A stretch of DNA of 64,000 bases, from positions 163,332-227,331 of the forward strand of contig JAEZKA010000035.1 in the NCBI GenBank assembly GCA_023436225.1, given 5' to 3'. Source of the DNA: Bacillota bacterium (GTDB lineage Bacteria > Bacillota > Clostridia > Lachnospirales > Lachnospiraceae). Within the stretch, counting starts at the first letter, position 1. Every line of letters begins with the position of its first letter. Below, piece after piece: positions 1-8,902 of this stretch. The translations under genes and the position numbers were made by a program. The notes beneath the pieces are model-generated. The model did no database searches. It was not told the DNA's origin and saw only the letters and a list, made by a program, of their open reading frames with translations.

Positions 1-1319
1 ATTCTCTTATATCCAATGACTGTGCCTTCCTGTAACAGCTCCAATTGACTCCCGTTGCCTGCCCAGATCTCAAACCGCTCGATTCGCTGACTAAGCCTGA
101 TATGTTCTTTTAAAATCAGCGCTCTGACGCATTCCTGCTGCCCAAAACGAACAGTAATTGCCACATTCCTCTGGCCATCCGGAGCTTTATAATAAGTTTC
201 ATCCTCTGTTTTGACCATGGATACAGGGTGATCCTCTTCTTCATGGTCTGCGGTTATGGTTGCCTGTGAAGCTATATTCCTTGAAAACATGTGCTCCAGC
301 TGCTGCCCTAGCAAACGAAGCACTTCGATATCCTTTTCGTGAAGCAGGCCTTCCCCTGTTGGAGGAATGTTCAGTAAAAATGTACTGTTGCCTCCTACTG
401 AACCATAATAGATCTGAAGCAGTTCCTCTACTGTCTTTACCTGATCATCCTCTTCGGGATGATAGAACCAGCCTGGCCGGGTTGAGGTATTCACCTCTGC
501 AGGATACCAGATTAAAGAATCAGCTTCGGCAAGCTTCTCTCTACTTCCCAGATCCTGATCTGTGCTCTTCATTTCTCTCCTGCGGAATTCCTCATTGTCT
601 TCCTTCTGACTCTTTTCCTGGATCAACTCTGTACGGCACAGATATTCCGGTACTACACTCCACTCGGAGGCTCTGGTAATTCCAGCCTCATTACCGCACC
701 AGCGAATATCCGGGCCGCAAACGGTGATGCATGCCTTCGGCTGCAGTCTTCTTACCGTATCATAAATACGCTGCCAGTCATACACCTGCTTCTTTCCGTT
801 GCTTCCTTCTCCACAGGCACCGTCTAACCATACGCTGAATATCTCACCATATCCTGTTAACAATTCCTCTAACTGTTGAATGAAATAATTATTATATTCA
901 TCTCCATACCCATAGGAAGGATGATTGCGATCCCACGGCGAAAGATAAATTCCGAACTTCAGGCCCTCTCTATGACAAGCCTCCGATACTTCCTTGACAA
1001 TATCTCCGGTACCATTCCTATAAGGACTTGACTTTACAGAATGTAGGGTATAATTACTTGGCCAAAGACAAAAGCCATCGTGATGCTTGCAGGTCAGGAT
1101 TGCACCTCTCATCCCCGCCGCCTTAATCCCCCGAATCCACTGATTCGCATCCATGCGTACAGGATTGAAAATCTGCGGATTTTCTGTCCCATCTCCCCAT
1201 TCTTTGCCGGTAAAGGTATTTATCGTAAAATGGAAGAATGCATAAAACTCCAGACTCTGATGTGCCAATTGCCTCTCACTGGGCACAATTTCAATATACT
1301 TCTCATCACTATTTATCAA
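1..1319 (-). CDS. alpha-L-fucosidase, GH29 (C-terminus cut by window edge)
   Basis: The minus strand is open from a TTG start at 1319 to the window edge. The TTG follows a strong GGAGGAG site; the first in-frame ATG is about 55 codons further in, inside conserved sequence, so TTG is preferred. The N-terminal third carries CKHHDGFCLW, the GH29 substrate-binding signature, and further in VWLDGACGEG, whose Asp matches the GH29 nucleophile. The last part in view (FEIWAGNGSQLELLQEG) resembles the C-terminal beta-sandwich. It should release terminal L-fucose from oligosaccharides. No signal peptide is seen, so it probably acts in the cytoplasm on imported sugar. It lies 90 bp downstream of the beta-galactosidase gene and is probably the last or a late gene of that operon. 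Confidence 0.88.
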   Translation of the reverse strand, partial: MINSDEKYIEIVPSERQLAHQSLEFYAFFHFTINTFTGKEWGDGTENPQIFNPVRMDANQWIRGIKAAGMRGAILTCKHHDGFCLWPSNYTLHSVKSSPYRNGTGDIVKEVSEACHREGLKFGIYLSPWDRNHPSYGYGDEYNNYFIQQLEELLTGYGEIFSVWLDGACGEGSNGKKQVYDWQRIYDTVRRLQPKACITVCGPDIRWCGNEAGITRASEWSVVPEYLCRTELIQEKSQKEDNEEFRRREMKSTDQDLGSREKLAEADSLIWYPAEVNTSTRPGWFYHPEEDDQVKTVEELLQIYYGSVGGNSTFLLNIPPTGEGLLHEKDIEVLRLLGQQLEHMFSRNIASQATITADHEEEDHPVSMVKTEDETYYKAPDGQRNVAITVRFGQQECVRALILKEHIRLSQRIERFEIWAGNGSQLELLQEGTVIGYKR

Positions 1320-1409
1320 TCTGACTCCTCCTTGTTGTATGAATGATGCGTCCTATGGGTAAATCTTATCAACCTTATCCTTTGATATCACTTGCCTGAA
1401 TTCCATTTA

Positions 1410-4400
1410 TCAAATAGTTCCATTAGATGTTTCTGTACGATAACCTAAATTAATAACAAATGTAAACTCCAAAAATTCATCCTTACATTGATATCTCTCG
1501 ATCAACTGCTGCGGTCCACAGCTTCCACTTCCAGAACCACTCATGTAACCATCGAGGCATAATACTACATCGCCTGATTTTTCTAATTCAAAATTATGTG
1601 CTTTTGTCATGAGTTCTTCTTGGGTGTAATAGGAAGCATTGAATGAAAAGTTGTCTCCCCAAACATCCATTGCCTTTTCGGCTTTTTCATCAGATATCGA
1701 TACATTACTACATCCATAATGACTTCCATTTTCCTGTGGTCTAATATAATCCTCCATTAGAGAATCAACTGTATCAGTAAACTTACCATAATAAGAAGCT
1801 CTTCGCTTGTCAATATAACTTTCATAAGGTCCATACCCTATATAAGTCACTTCTTTCATTTCCTCTGGCAAGAACATCCTTAGTCCAAACCGCGGTAAAT
1901 ATGGCATTTCCATATTTCTATGAGCAACTATAGTTATCTTGATTTCGCCGATTGCATTAATCTCAAATTTTACTTCCATATCCAGTACCCTTTGAACATG
2001 TACCGGTATGATTGCAAGGTTAGCTGTGATAATAATCTTATTGTCCTCAGTCATTGTTGTAGTAACATGATAAACCTTTTGTTTTGGGTGAAAATACTCA
2101 GCTTCATTCCAAATTAATTTTTGTTTCCTATCATTATCCATTGGTGCACGGAAAATATTGTATTCTATCGGTTTGGTTATATAGGATATACCCTCTACCA
2201 TTAACTTACTAAAGTTACCGTTAAATTTATCAAAGACATAGAAAAACTTTAACCCTTCTATATTAATATAACGTTCATCTTCCGTGCATACGATTTTTTC
2301 TTTAGAATTATTTTTCAACTCTAAGTTAACATTATTTTTATTTACCCATAATTCATCAAAACCAAGCTCATATCCTTTGTTTCTTACATCACTATCTTCC
2401 TTCAGCAAATATCTTAAGAGTATGGTAACATCCCCTGATATAGAAACATCAAATGGCAAGTAAGCTTCCTTCTTTTCACCAGGAGCAACATCCTCGAATT
2501 CTGTCCATTCACCTGACTTCACAACAGTTCCATCTACTAATATATGATACTGTATGGTTGCGTATTGTTTTAAGGTTAGGAAATTCAGCGTGTTAAAAAT
2601 CTCCACCTTCTTTGCCTTCTTATCCGTCCATTGAATTCGAATAGGTCGAAGTACATTTTTATATTCTCTTAACCCTGTGTGAGGCACACGATTGGGGAAT
2701 ACCAAGCCATCTAAACAGAAATTTCCGTCGTTTGGATATTCTCCAAAATCCCCACCATAACCGAATTTTTCTATACCATTCTCTGATGTTCCCATATATA
2801 CGCCATGATCGCACCATTCCCATACAAATCCGCCAAAGAATCGTTTCTCTGCATAGATCCTTTGTTGATAATCTTCTAAGTCACCAGGACTATTTCCCAT
2901 GGCATGGGCATATTCACACATTAAATATGGTTTTGTATTTACTGGATTATCAAAATACTCGTCTAACATCTGCCAAGATGGATACATTCTACTATAGACA
3001 TCCCAAATGCTTCTATCTGGTTCAAACCCACCTGATGGCCAACGCTCTCCTTCATAATGAACCAAACGTGTTGTGTCATATTGATGTGTCCATTTACCAG
3101 CATCCTCTATTGATTTACCAATGCCTGATTCATTTCCCATAGACCACATGATAACACTGGTTGCATTTTTATCACGAATAACTGCCCTTTGAACACGGTC
3201 CATCACTGCATGGTCAAATATTGGATTTTGTATCACCAACCCATAGGTGCTTTCATTTGAACCACCAAATACATTAACAGAGCCATGAGATTCCAAATCG
3301 GCCTCTAATATGACATAGATACCATATTCATCACATAGAGACAGCATCCATGGAACACATGGATAATGACTTGTTCGAATGGCATTGATATTTGACTCTT
3401 TCATTAAGGTGATATCTTTACGAATTTCTTCCATTCCTACAGCATAACCTAGGTACGGATCACTGTCATGCCTATTCACACCTTTCATTTTGACAGGCAT
3501 ACGATTAATTAATACCGTTCCATCTTGGATTTCGATTTCACGAATACCAAATTTGTGAGTAATTACTTCTCCATGATGCTCCATTCTAACAGCATACAAA
3601 TAAGGAGTTTCACTATTCCAAAGCTTTGGTTTTTCCATCTGTAACTCAATATAATTGTCAGAACCATGATATCGTAAAACTTCAATTCCATCCATATCTA
3701 TTATTTTGATATCCGTATCCGTCTGTTGGTTGACGATGTCTAACTCAATCATCCATTTACATAAATCCAGCTCTTCCGATAACTCCGTTTTAATGAAAAA
3801 GTCTCGTATATGTTCCTTGGGCCTATCTAAAATATAAACATCACGAAAGATACCATTCATTCTTAACATATCTTGGTCCTCTAGATAAGTACCGTCACAC
3901 CATTTTAAAACCAATACACCAATAATGTTTTCATCTTGCTTTAAGTAAGGTGTGATCATGAATTCACTAGTTGAATGTGATACCTGACTATAACCTACAA
4001 ATTTTCCGTTTACCCAAACATAATAACAGGATGCCACCCCTTCAAAATTCAGATAATATTCTCTGTCTTCTTGAATATCCATCGTAAACTTTTTTACATA
4101 TGCCCCACATGGATTTTCATCCGGAACATAAGGTGGATCAAATGGAATAGGATAACTTACATTGGTATATTGATTTCTGTCATATCCCAACATCTGCCAA
4201 CAAGATGGTACCTTGATCGTTGTATATTCACCCTCCAATGATTCTCCTAAATAAAATTCATCTTTAACCTCATATCTACTTGGGTAATAGGCAAATTTCC
4301 AATCACCGGACAACATAATGCGCTGTTCTTTCCCTGATAAGTTCGTTGGGATGTAATAGCTTCTATCTTTTTCTGTATTCAGCCTAACTATTTGCGGGTT

Positions 4401-4424
4401 TTCGTAATATTTTTCGATCCTCAT
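1410..4424 (-). CDS. lacZ: beta-galactosidase, GH2 (LacZ type)
   Basis: A 1004-residue cytoplasmic GH2 enzyme of LacZ length. Order: sugar-binding jelly roll (about 1-210), Ig-like domain (about 215-300), TIM barrel (about 300-600), and a C-terminal Bgal_small_N-type beta-sandwich (about 700-1000). The acid/base Glu lies in MWSMGNESG and the nucleophile Glu in YLMCEYAHAMGNS. A GAGGAAAAG site precedes the ATG, and there is no signal peptide. The gene follows the solute-binding lipoprotein and precedes the fucosidase, so it probably hydrolyses beta-galactosides imported by the adjacent ABC system. Substrate is not determined; with the fucosidase it could be a Fuc-Gal motif from mucin, milk oligosaccharide or xyloglucan. 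Confidence 0.92.
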   Translation of the reverse strand: MRIEKYYENPQIVRLNTEKDRSYYIPTNLSGKEQRIMLSGDWKFAYYPSRYEVKDEFYLGESLEGEYTTIKVPSCWQMLGYDRNQYTNVSYPIPFDPPYVPDENPCGAYVKKFTMDIQEDREYYLNFEGVASCYYVWVNGKFVGYSQVSHSTSEFMITPYLKQDENIIGVLVLKWCDGTYLEDQDMLRMNGIFRDVYILDRPKEHIRDFFIKTELSEELDLCKWMIELDIVNQQTDTDIKIIDMDGIEVLRYHGSDNYIELQMEKPKLWNSETPYLYAVRMEHHGEVITHKFGIREIEIQDGTVLINRMPVKMKGVNRHDSDPYLGYAVGMEEIRKDITLMKESNINAIRTSHYPCVPWMLSLCDEYGIYVILEADLESHGSVNVFGGSNESTYGLVIQNPIFDHAVMDRVQRAVIRDKNATSVIMWSMGNESGIGKSIEDAGKWTHQYDTTRLVHYEGERWPSGGFEPDRSIWDVYSRMYPSWQMLDEYFDNPVNTKPYLMCEYAHAMGNSPGDLEDYQQRIYAEKRFFGGFVWEWCDHGVYMGTSENGIEKFGYGGDFGEYPNDGNFCLDGLVFPNRVPHTGLREYKNVLRPIRIQWTDKKAKKVEIFNTLNFLTLKQYATIQYHILVDGTVVKSGEWTEFEDVAPGEKKEAYLPFDVSISGDVTILLRYLLKEDSDVRNKGYELGFDELWVNKNNVNLELKNNSKEKIVCTEDERYINIEGLKFFYVFDKFNGNFSKLMVEGISYITKPIEYNIFRAPMDNDRKQKLIWNEAEYFHPKQKVYHVTTTMTEDNKIIITANLAIIPVHVQRVLDMEVKFEINAIGEIKITIVAHRNMEMPYLPRFGLRMFLPEEMKEVTYIGYGPYESYIDKRRASYYGKFTDTVDSLMEDYIRPQENGSHYGCSNVSISDEKAEKAMDVWGDNFSFNASYYTQEELMTKAHNFELEKSGDVVLCLDGYMSGSGSGSCGPQQLIERYQCKDEFLEFTFVINLGYRTETSNGTI

Positions 4425-4506
4425 ATCAGTCTTTTCCTCGTTGATAATATTTAAAATTCCATATCAAAAAATGCACCTCCATATAAAAATGGGGTTTTGT
4501 AAAATA

Positions 4507-4592
4507 AGGTATATGACTTAACATAAATGCACTGTTTGAAAGAACAACTAGATGTTGTCTTTCCTTCTGTGTGTTTCGTAAGTCATATACCT
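4507..4592. repeat. nested inverted repeat between binding protein and lacZ
   Basis: A perfect 14-bp inverted repeat (4507-4520, AGGTATATGACTTA, against 4579-4592) encloses a second hairpin (GAAAG-A-ACAAC, 4538-4548, pairing with GTTGTCTTTC at 4554-4563, one bulged A). On the minus strand it is followed by only a weak U-rich tract, so it is a poor terminator. It sits where transporter operons often adjust or protect mRNA 3' ends, and is more likely an attenuating or RNA-stabilising structure. Confidence 0.6.
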
Positions 4593-4630
4593 ATACTTTA
4601 ATTATATATTAGTACGCTAGAGACGATATC

Positions 4631-6334
4631 TTATTTTGCTGCAGTTCTATCGTATGCTGTCTGCATGATAGTAAGGTATTCCTCTAACTGTAAATTCTCT
4701 AACTGTGCTAGATAGGAATCCCAATCAGCATCAATATCGCTTTTTCCTAATAACCAGTTGCAATGATTTGTATCAACATAGTTCTGAATATCAATACCAT
4801 ATGAATTTACAGTATCACTTTCCTCATTTGTTAAATTCATAGAAGGCAAACTCAATGTGATGTTTTTAGCTGATGAATAGTACTGAGAAATAACATCTGT
4901 TTTATCGGTTTGTCCAGATTTTAACGGGAATAAGTTGTCTCTCATATCTTGTGTTAAGTATTTTGGAGAACCATCATAAGGATTTTCTCTTTGAGCTACT
5001 GTCATGAGGCTTTCTCCAGTTTCAGATAGAGATTCGTCATAAGTAAATACACCGTCAACGCTTCTCACACAATCTAATCCAGCATAAGATAAGACAGACA
5101 TATCATCGCTATAGAATAAGTCAATCCATTGTGCTAAGATATCAGCATTTTTACACTCCTTTGTAATTGCAAAACCTGTAGGCTGGATACTGATATGATT
5201 TTGTCTCTTTCTTACATATGCACTGTCAGATTCCTCTGAAGCTTTTAAAGGTTGAATTGCTACGTACTGCTCTTTTACATCTTCAGGTAAAGCCGTTAAA
5301 TCCCAAATATACATAGAACCAACAATCGGTGTTGCTGCTGTTACCTTTGCATTGAACTGGCTAGTATCCTGTACAAAGCCCTCATTATCAAATAATCCGG
5401 CTTCAAAGAATGGTTTCAGGCTTTTAATTGCATTTTTATACTCTTCTGTGATGGGATTAAATTGTACTTTATCATCTACAACGACAAAATGGTTCATAGT
5501 ATTACCACTTTTTCCGTTAAATGTCTCAGCTTGTCCATATGCACCAAAGAAACTTCCGTAACCCTGAATATGATGGAATGATACAAATGTATATGGGATT
5601 TCATCAGCAATACCATTTCCATTTGGGTCCTGTGTCTTAAACGCCTCTAATACTGTATAGTACTCCTCCATTGTTGTAGGAATTTCAAGATTTAACTTAT
5701 CAAGCCAAGTCTTATTAATATATAAATTATCAGGGAAATCACGGGATGGACTGGCATTTACAGTTCCCCATGTATATTTGTTTCCATCAAAAGCGGTAGA
5801 CAAGCCATCAAGAATTGGTTCCTGTGCTAATCTTTCTTTATAATTAGTACCATATTTTTCAATTAAGTCATCTACCGGAATAAACATTCCCATAGGACCA
5901 TATGCATTGATGTCACTCATGGAAAGTGCTTCATAACCAAAAAAAGCATCTGGTAAATCATTGGAGGCTAGCATTATATTTTTTTGATCTGAATAACTTG
6001 CATTATCATAGCATTCCCAATTAATATGAACATTCGTTGCTTCTTCCATCGCTTTGAATAATTCCATATTGTTATAGTCCATTTGATCAGGCTGCAAAGC
6101 ATTTACGATGGTAAACTCTACTTTTTCCTCGGATAACTTTGGTAAGGTTTTAATAAATTCTAAGCCAGTTAATTCCGATGTGATTTCAACAGGTTCATTC
6201 ACCACTGGGTTTGTCGTAGGGGTATTTTCGCTAACATCCTTGGGATCTGTTACGCCTTTTTTACCACATCCTCCAAACACCATAGCCATTGCCAATGATA
6301 TGGCAATAATTCTTGTTAATTTTCTTTTTTTCAT
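4631..6334 (-). CDS. sugar ABC transporter solute-binding lipoprotein (family 1, LplA-like)
   Basis: Extracellular binding protein of a CUT1-type importer. The start at 6334 is chosen because a strong AAAGGAGAAAG site precedes it; an ATG 27 bases upstream has no ribosome site. The mature start has a Lys/Arg-rich n-region, a hydrophobic stretch and a lipobox ending FGGC with Cys23. The roughly 568-residue length fits the large LplA-like group that works with LplB/LplC-type permeases and no local ATPase; the shared MsmX-type ATPase is usually encoded elsewhere. It is 34 bp downstream of the second permease gene. Confidence 0.88.
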   Translation of the reverse strand: MKKRKLTRIIAISLAMAMVFGGCGKKGVTDPKDVSENTPTTNPVVNEPVEITSELTGLEFIKTLPKLSEEKVEFTIVNALQPDQMDYNNMELFKAMEEATNVHINWECYDNASYSDQKNIMLASNDLPDAFFGYEALSMSDINAYGPMGMFIPVDDLIEKYGTNYKERLAQEPILDGLSTAFDGNKYTWGTVNASPSRDFPDNLYINKTWLDKLNLEIPTTMEEYYTVLEAFKTQDPNGNGIADEIPYTFVSFHHIQGYGSFFGAYGQAETFNGKSGNTMNHFVVVDDKVQFNPITEEYKNAIKSLKPFFEAGLFDNEGFVQDTSQFNAKVTAATPIVGSMYIWDLTALPEDVKEQYVAIQPLKASEESDSAYVRKRQNHISIQPTGFAITKECKNADILAQWIDLFYSDDMSVLSYAGLDCVRSVDGVFTYDESLSETGESLMTVAQRENPYDGSPKYLTQDMRDNLFPLKSGQTDKTDVISQYYSSAKNITLSLPSMNLTNEESDTVNSYGIDIQNYVDTNHCNWLLGKSDIDADWDSYLAQLENLQLEEYLTIMQTAYDRTAAK

Positions 6335-6368
6335 TTTTCTTTCTCCTTTCTCCTTTCTCATTGTATAA

Positions 6369-7280
6369 TTAACCCTTTACAGAGCCAATGAGCACACCTT
6401 TTACAAAATGTTTCTGTACAAACGGATACATAATCATTAATGGTACAATTGATACAATAATCGATACGTACTTAATTAGTTCTGCTTTCTCTGCTCTAGC
6501 CGCTGCTGCGACTGTATCCCCGACCATCTCTGCGGAAACTTGATTTTCAACTAATATATTTCTTAACACTAACTGTAATGGATACAAAGCTTGATCCTTT
6601 ATATACAACATTGCGTTAAAATATGTATTCCACTGTGCTACCCCATAAAACAACACCATAATAGCAATAATGGCTTTGGATAATGGTAGCGCAACTTTTT
6701 TGAAAAAATCATATTCATTACATCCATCCAACATTGCTGCCTCGTGTAATTCGCCTGGAATTGAACTTTCAAAAAAGCTTCTTGCAATAATTAAATTGTA
6801 TGGAACAACCAAAGATGGGATTATCAATGACCAAATAGTATTCGTTAATCCTAATTTATTTACCACCAAATAAGTGGGAATCATACCACCACTAAAGTAC
6901 ATTGTAAATACAATTAGAAGCATCCAAAGTCGTCTCCCTGGTAATGTCTTAACTGATAAAGCATATGCTGCCAAAACCGTAGTAACAACGCTGCATAATA
7001 TACCTAAGGTTGTATAAATTAATGAATTCTTATAACCAGTCATAATAGAGTCATCAGCAAAAACACTCTTATATCCTTCGAATGTAATACCTCTTGGAAT
7101 TAATGTAATCTGTCCTGTATTTACTAAGTTAGGGGCACTTATTGATGCAATCACAATAAAATATAAGGGATATGCTACTAATAACAATATTAATCCTAAG
7201 AAAATATAATTTGTGATATGAAAGGCTTTGTTCCCTTCACTTTTTCTATTCGGCTTCACATCAACCATTTTATTTCTCAT
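6369..7280 (-). CDS. sugar ABC transporter permease (LplC/YtcP-like)
   Basis: A 303-residue inner-membrane permease of the binding-protein-dependent MalG superfamily with six predicted helices; the first spans about residues 25-45. The EAA loop contact for the ATPase is visible as ELHEAAMLDGCNEYDFFKKV, about residues 177-196. The C-terminal KHFVKGVLIGSVKG is typical of CUT1 permeases paired with LplA-like proteins. It is 13 bp downstream of the other permease and should form its heterodimer partner. No ATPase is encoded nearby. Confidence 0.9.
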   Translation of the reverse strand: MRNKMVDVKPNRKSEGNKAFHITNYIFLGLILLLVAYPLYFIVIASISAPNLVNTGQITLIPRGITFEGYKSVFADDSIMTGYKNSLIYTTLGILCSVVTTVLAAYALSVKTLPGRRLWMLLIVFTMYFSGGMIPTYLVVNKLGLTNTIWSLIIPSLVVPYNLIIARSFFESSIPGELHEAAMLDGCNEYDFFKKVALPLSKAIIAIMVLFYGVAQWNTYFNAMLYIKDQALYPLQLVLRNILVENQVSAEMVGDTVAAAARAEKAELIKYVSIIVSIVPLMIMYPFVQKHFVKGVLIGSVKG

Positions 7281-7293
7281 TTTCTTCCTCCCT

Positions 7294-8226
7294 CTATATC
7301 AATGATGTTTCCGAATACTTACGGGCAAAATGATTCACCAGTAACAACATAACTAAACTGACTACCGATTCAAATAAACCGATTGCAGTAGAATAACTAA
7401 AATTAGGAACACCACTCGCACCAAAGGCTTGTTTATAAACATATGTTGATATTACTTCTGATCCTGTTCTGTTTAATGTATTCTGTAAGAGATATATTTT
7501 TTCATATCCAATGGTTAAAATTCGACCTGCATTCATAATCAAAATGATAATAATTGTTGGTACTATAGATGGAAAATCAATATATTTAATTCTTTGAAAC
7601 ATCGTTGCACCATCTACAATGGCTGATTCATGTAACTCTGGGCTAACACTACTTAAAGCAGCAACATACACAATAGAACTATATCCCATACCCTGCCAGA
7701 TTTCTGATAGAACATAAATCCACGGAAATGCACTTGCACTACCCATAAACATTTGCGCTTCTCCACCTAAGGCCACAATAATCGTGTTAATAATACCAGA
7801 TGTCGGAGATAAAAATAGCCTTAACATACCTGCAATGATTACAGCTGATATAAAATGCGGAGCATAGATCACCGTTTGTACAACTTTTTTAAATTTTAGA
7901 TTTTTCGTCTGGTTAATCATTAAGGCTAAAATGATTGGTATTGGAAATCCTAAAATAAGATTTAGAAAACTTATTTTTAATGTGTTCCCTATTACCATCA
8001 GGCAATCTGTAGTATTGAAAAATCGAATAAAATGCTTCAACCCTACCCAGGTGCTATCAAAAAAACCAAGTATTGGATTATAGTCTCTAAAGGCAATCTG
8101 TATCCCTACCATTGGTACATACCGAAAGATTATAAAATACAACACTGCAGGAATCATGAAAATAAATAATTGCCAGTGCCTTTTTACCTGCAACATGGTT
8201 TTTTTAATTTTTTCAGTCATAGTCAT
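7294..8226 (-). CDS. sugar ABC transporter permease (LplB/YteP-like)
   Basis: First gene of the glycan operon, 310 residues. Helix 1 is at about 16-36, followed by the RYVPMVGIQIAFRDYNP loop characteristic of LplB-type permeases. The EAA motif is ELHESAIVDGATMFQRI, about residues 197-213. Two ATGs lie six bases apart; a GGAGG site about 13 bases upstream makes the first (8226) the likely start. It has its own promoter at 8294-8322. The protein should pair with the next permease and import an oligosaccharide, probably a galactoside given lacZ and the fucosidase downstream. Confidence 0.9.
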   Translation of the reverse strand: MTMTEKIKKTMLQVKRHWQLFIFMIPAVLYFIIFRYVPMVGIQIAFRDYNPILGFFDSTWVGLKHFIRFFNTTDCLMVIGNTLKISFLNLILGFPIPIILALMINQTKNLKFKKVVQTVIYAPHFISAVIIAGMLRLFLSPTSGIINTIIVALGGEAQMFMGSASAFPWIYVLSEIWQGMGYSSIVYVAALSSVSPELHESAIVDGATMFQRIKYIDFPSIVPTIIIILIMNAGRILTIGYEKIYLLQNTLNRTGSEVISTYVYKQAFGASGVPNFSYSTAIGLFESVVSLVMLLLVNHFARKYSETSLI

Positions 8227-8293
8227 AAAGTAATCAAATCCTCCTAATTAAATTTAAATTATAATTATTTATATATTATGTATCTCTGATAAG

Positions 8294-8322
8294 ATAATAG
8301 CACTTTATCGTCATTTGTGCAA
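8294..8322 (-). promoter_or_regulatory. sigma-A promoter of the glycan operon
   Basis: On the minus strand TTGCAC (8322-8317), a 17-base spacer and TATTAT (8299-8294) make a good vegetative promoter about 70 bases before the permease start. No obvious catabolite-repression box was identified. Confidence 0.7.
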
Positions 8323-8635
8323 TCATTATTTATTGGAGACTGTCTATTTTATGTGCATAATGTCTATTATTATTATTTTTTATATCCCTCCATTGCGTTT
8401 TTATGGTTGTATTTGTTCTCTAATATTAATTATATATTATAATTCATTTATCATCTAGTAAATAACATTTCTAATTTTAATATTGACTTTCATATAATTT
8501 CACTCGATTTATCTCATGATTTGCTTACATATAATAATCAATGCTACATGATAACCAAACACTAAGAAAACTCCTTATCTAAATTGTACGTATATATCCC
8601 GGAGAAACATTTCAAAATGCTCCGTTATTATAAAC
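8323..8635. other. AT-rich intergenic region without a gene
   Basis: Very AT-rich DNA between the glycan promoter and the terminator behind the cellulase locus. No ORF with a ribosome site was seen. A small hairpin (GGAG...CTCC around 8601-8623) is the only structure noticed. Confidence 0.6.
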
Positions 8636-8666
8636 AAAAAAGCTTGCATCTTTTCGGACGCAAGCC
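8636..8666 (-). terminator. rho-independent terminator after the deacetylase remnant / cellulase
   Basis: On the minus strand GGCTTGCG...GCAAGC forms a hairpin followed at once by six Us. It originally served the decayed deacetylase gene (8694-8864) and now probably ends the GH9 transcript. Confidence 0.8.
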
Positions 8667-8693
8667 AAATTATCAAAAATTAATCTTACTAAA

Positions 8694-8864
8694 TTATTTC
8701 TCAATCTGTCTACCAGTCTAATCCACCTTATAATCCCCTGTATAGATCAGCTGTGATACCGGTACGAAATCATACCCCTTCTCCTGAAGACGAATAATAA
8801 TCTTCTCCAAAGCGTCTGCGGTATATTTCGTACCGACATGAAACAGAAGAAGGGAACCGCATCT
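8694..8864 (-). pseudogene. C-terminal remnant of a polysaccharide deacetylase
   Basis: Minus-strand reading gives LLLFHVGTKYTADALEKI followed by a close copy of the last residues of the intact deacetylase at 47406-48248 (its LLFHVGTKYTSDALEKI part). A TAG stop replaces the CAG Gln codon nine codons before the natural end. Nothing of the catalytic NodB part remains. It lies directly downstream of the cellulase stop and keeps its terminator. A second remnant of the same 3' end is at 17884. Confidence 0.85.
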
Positions 8865-8902
8865 TCAAATACTTCTTTATTTAAAATCAGTATTGAAAGA
8901 TG

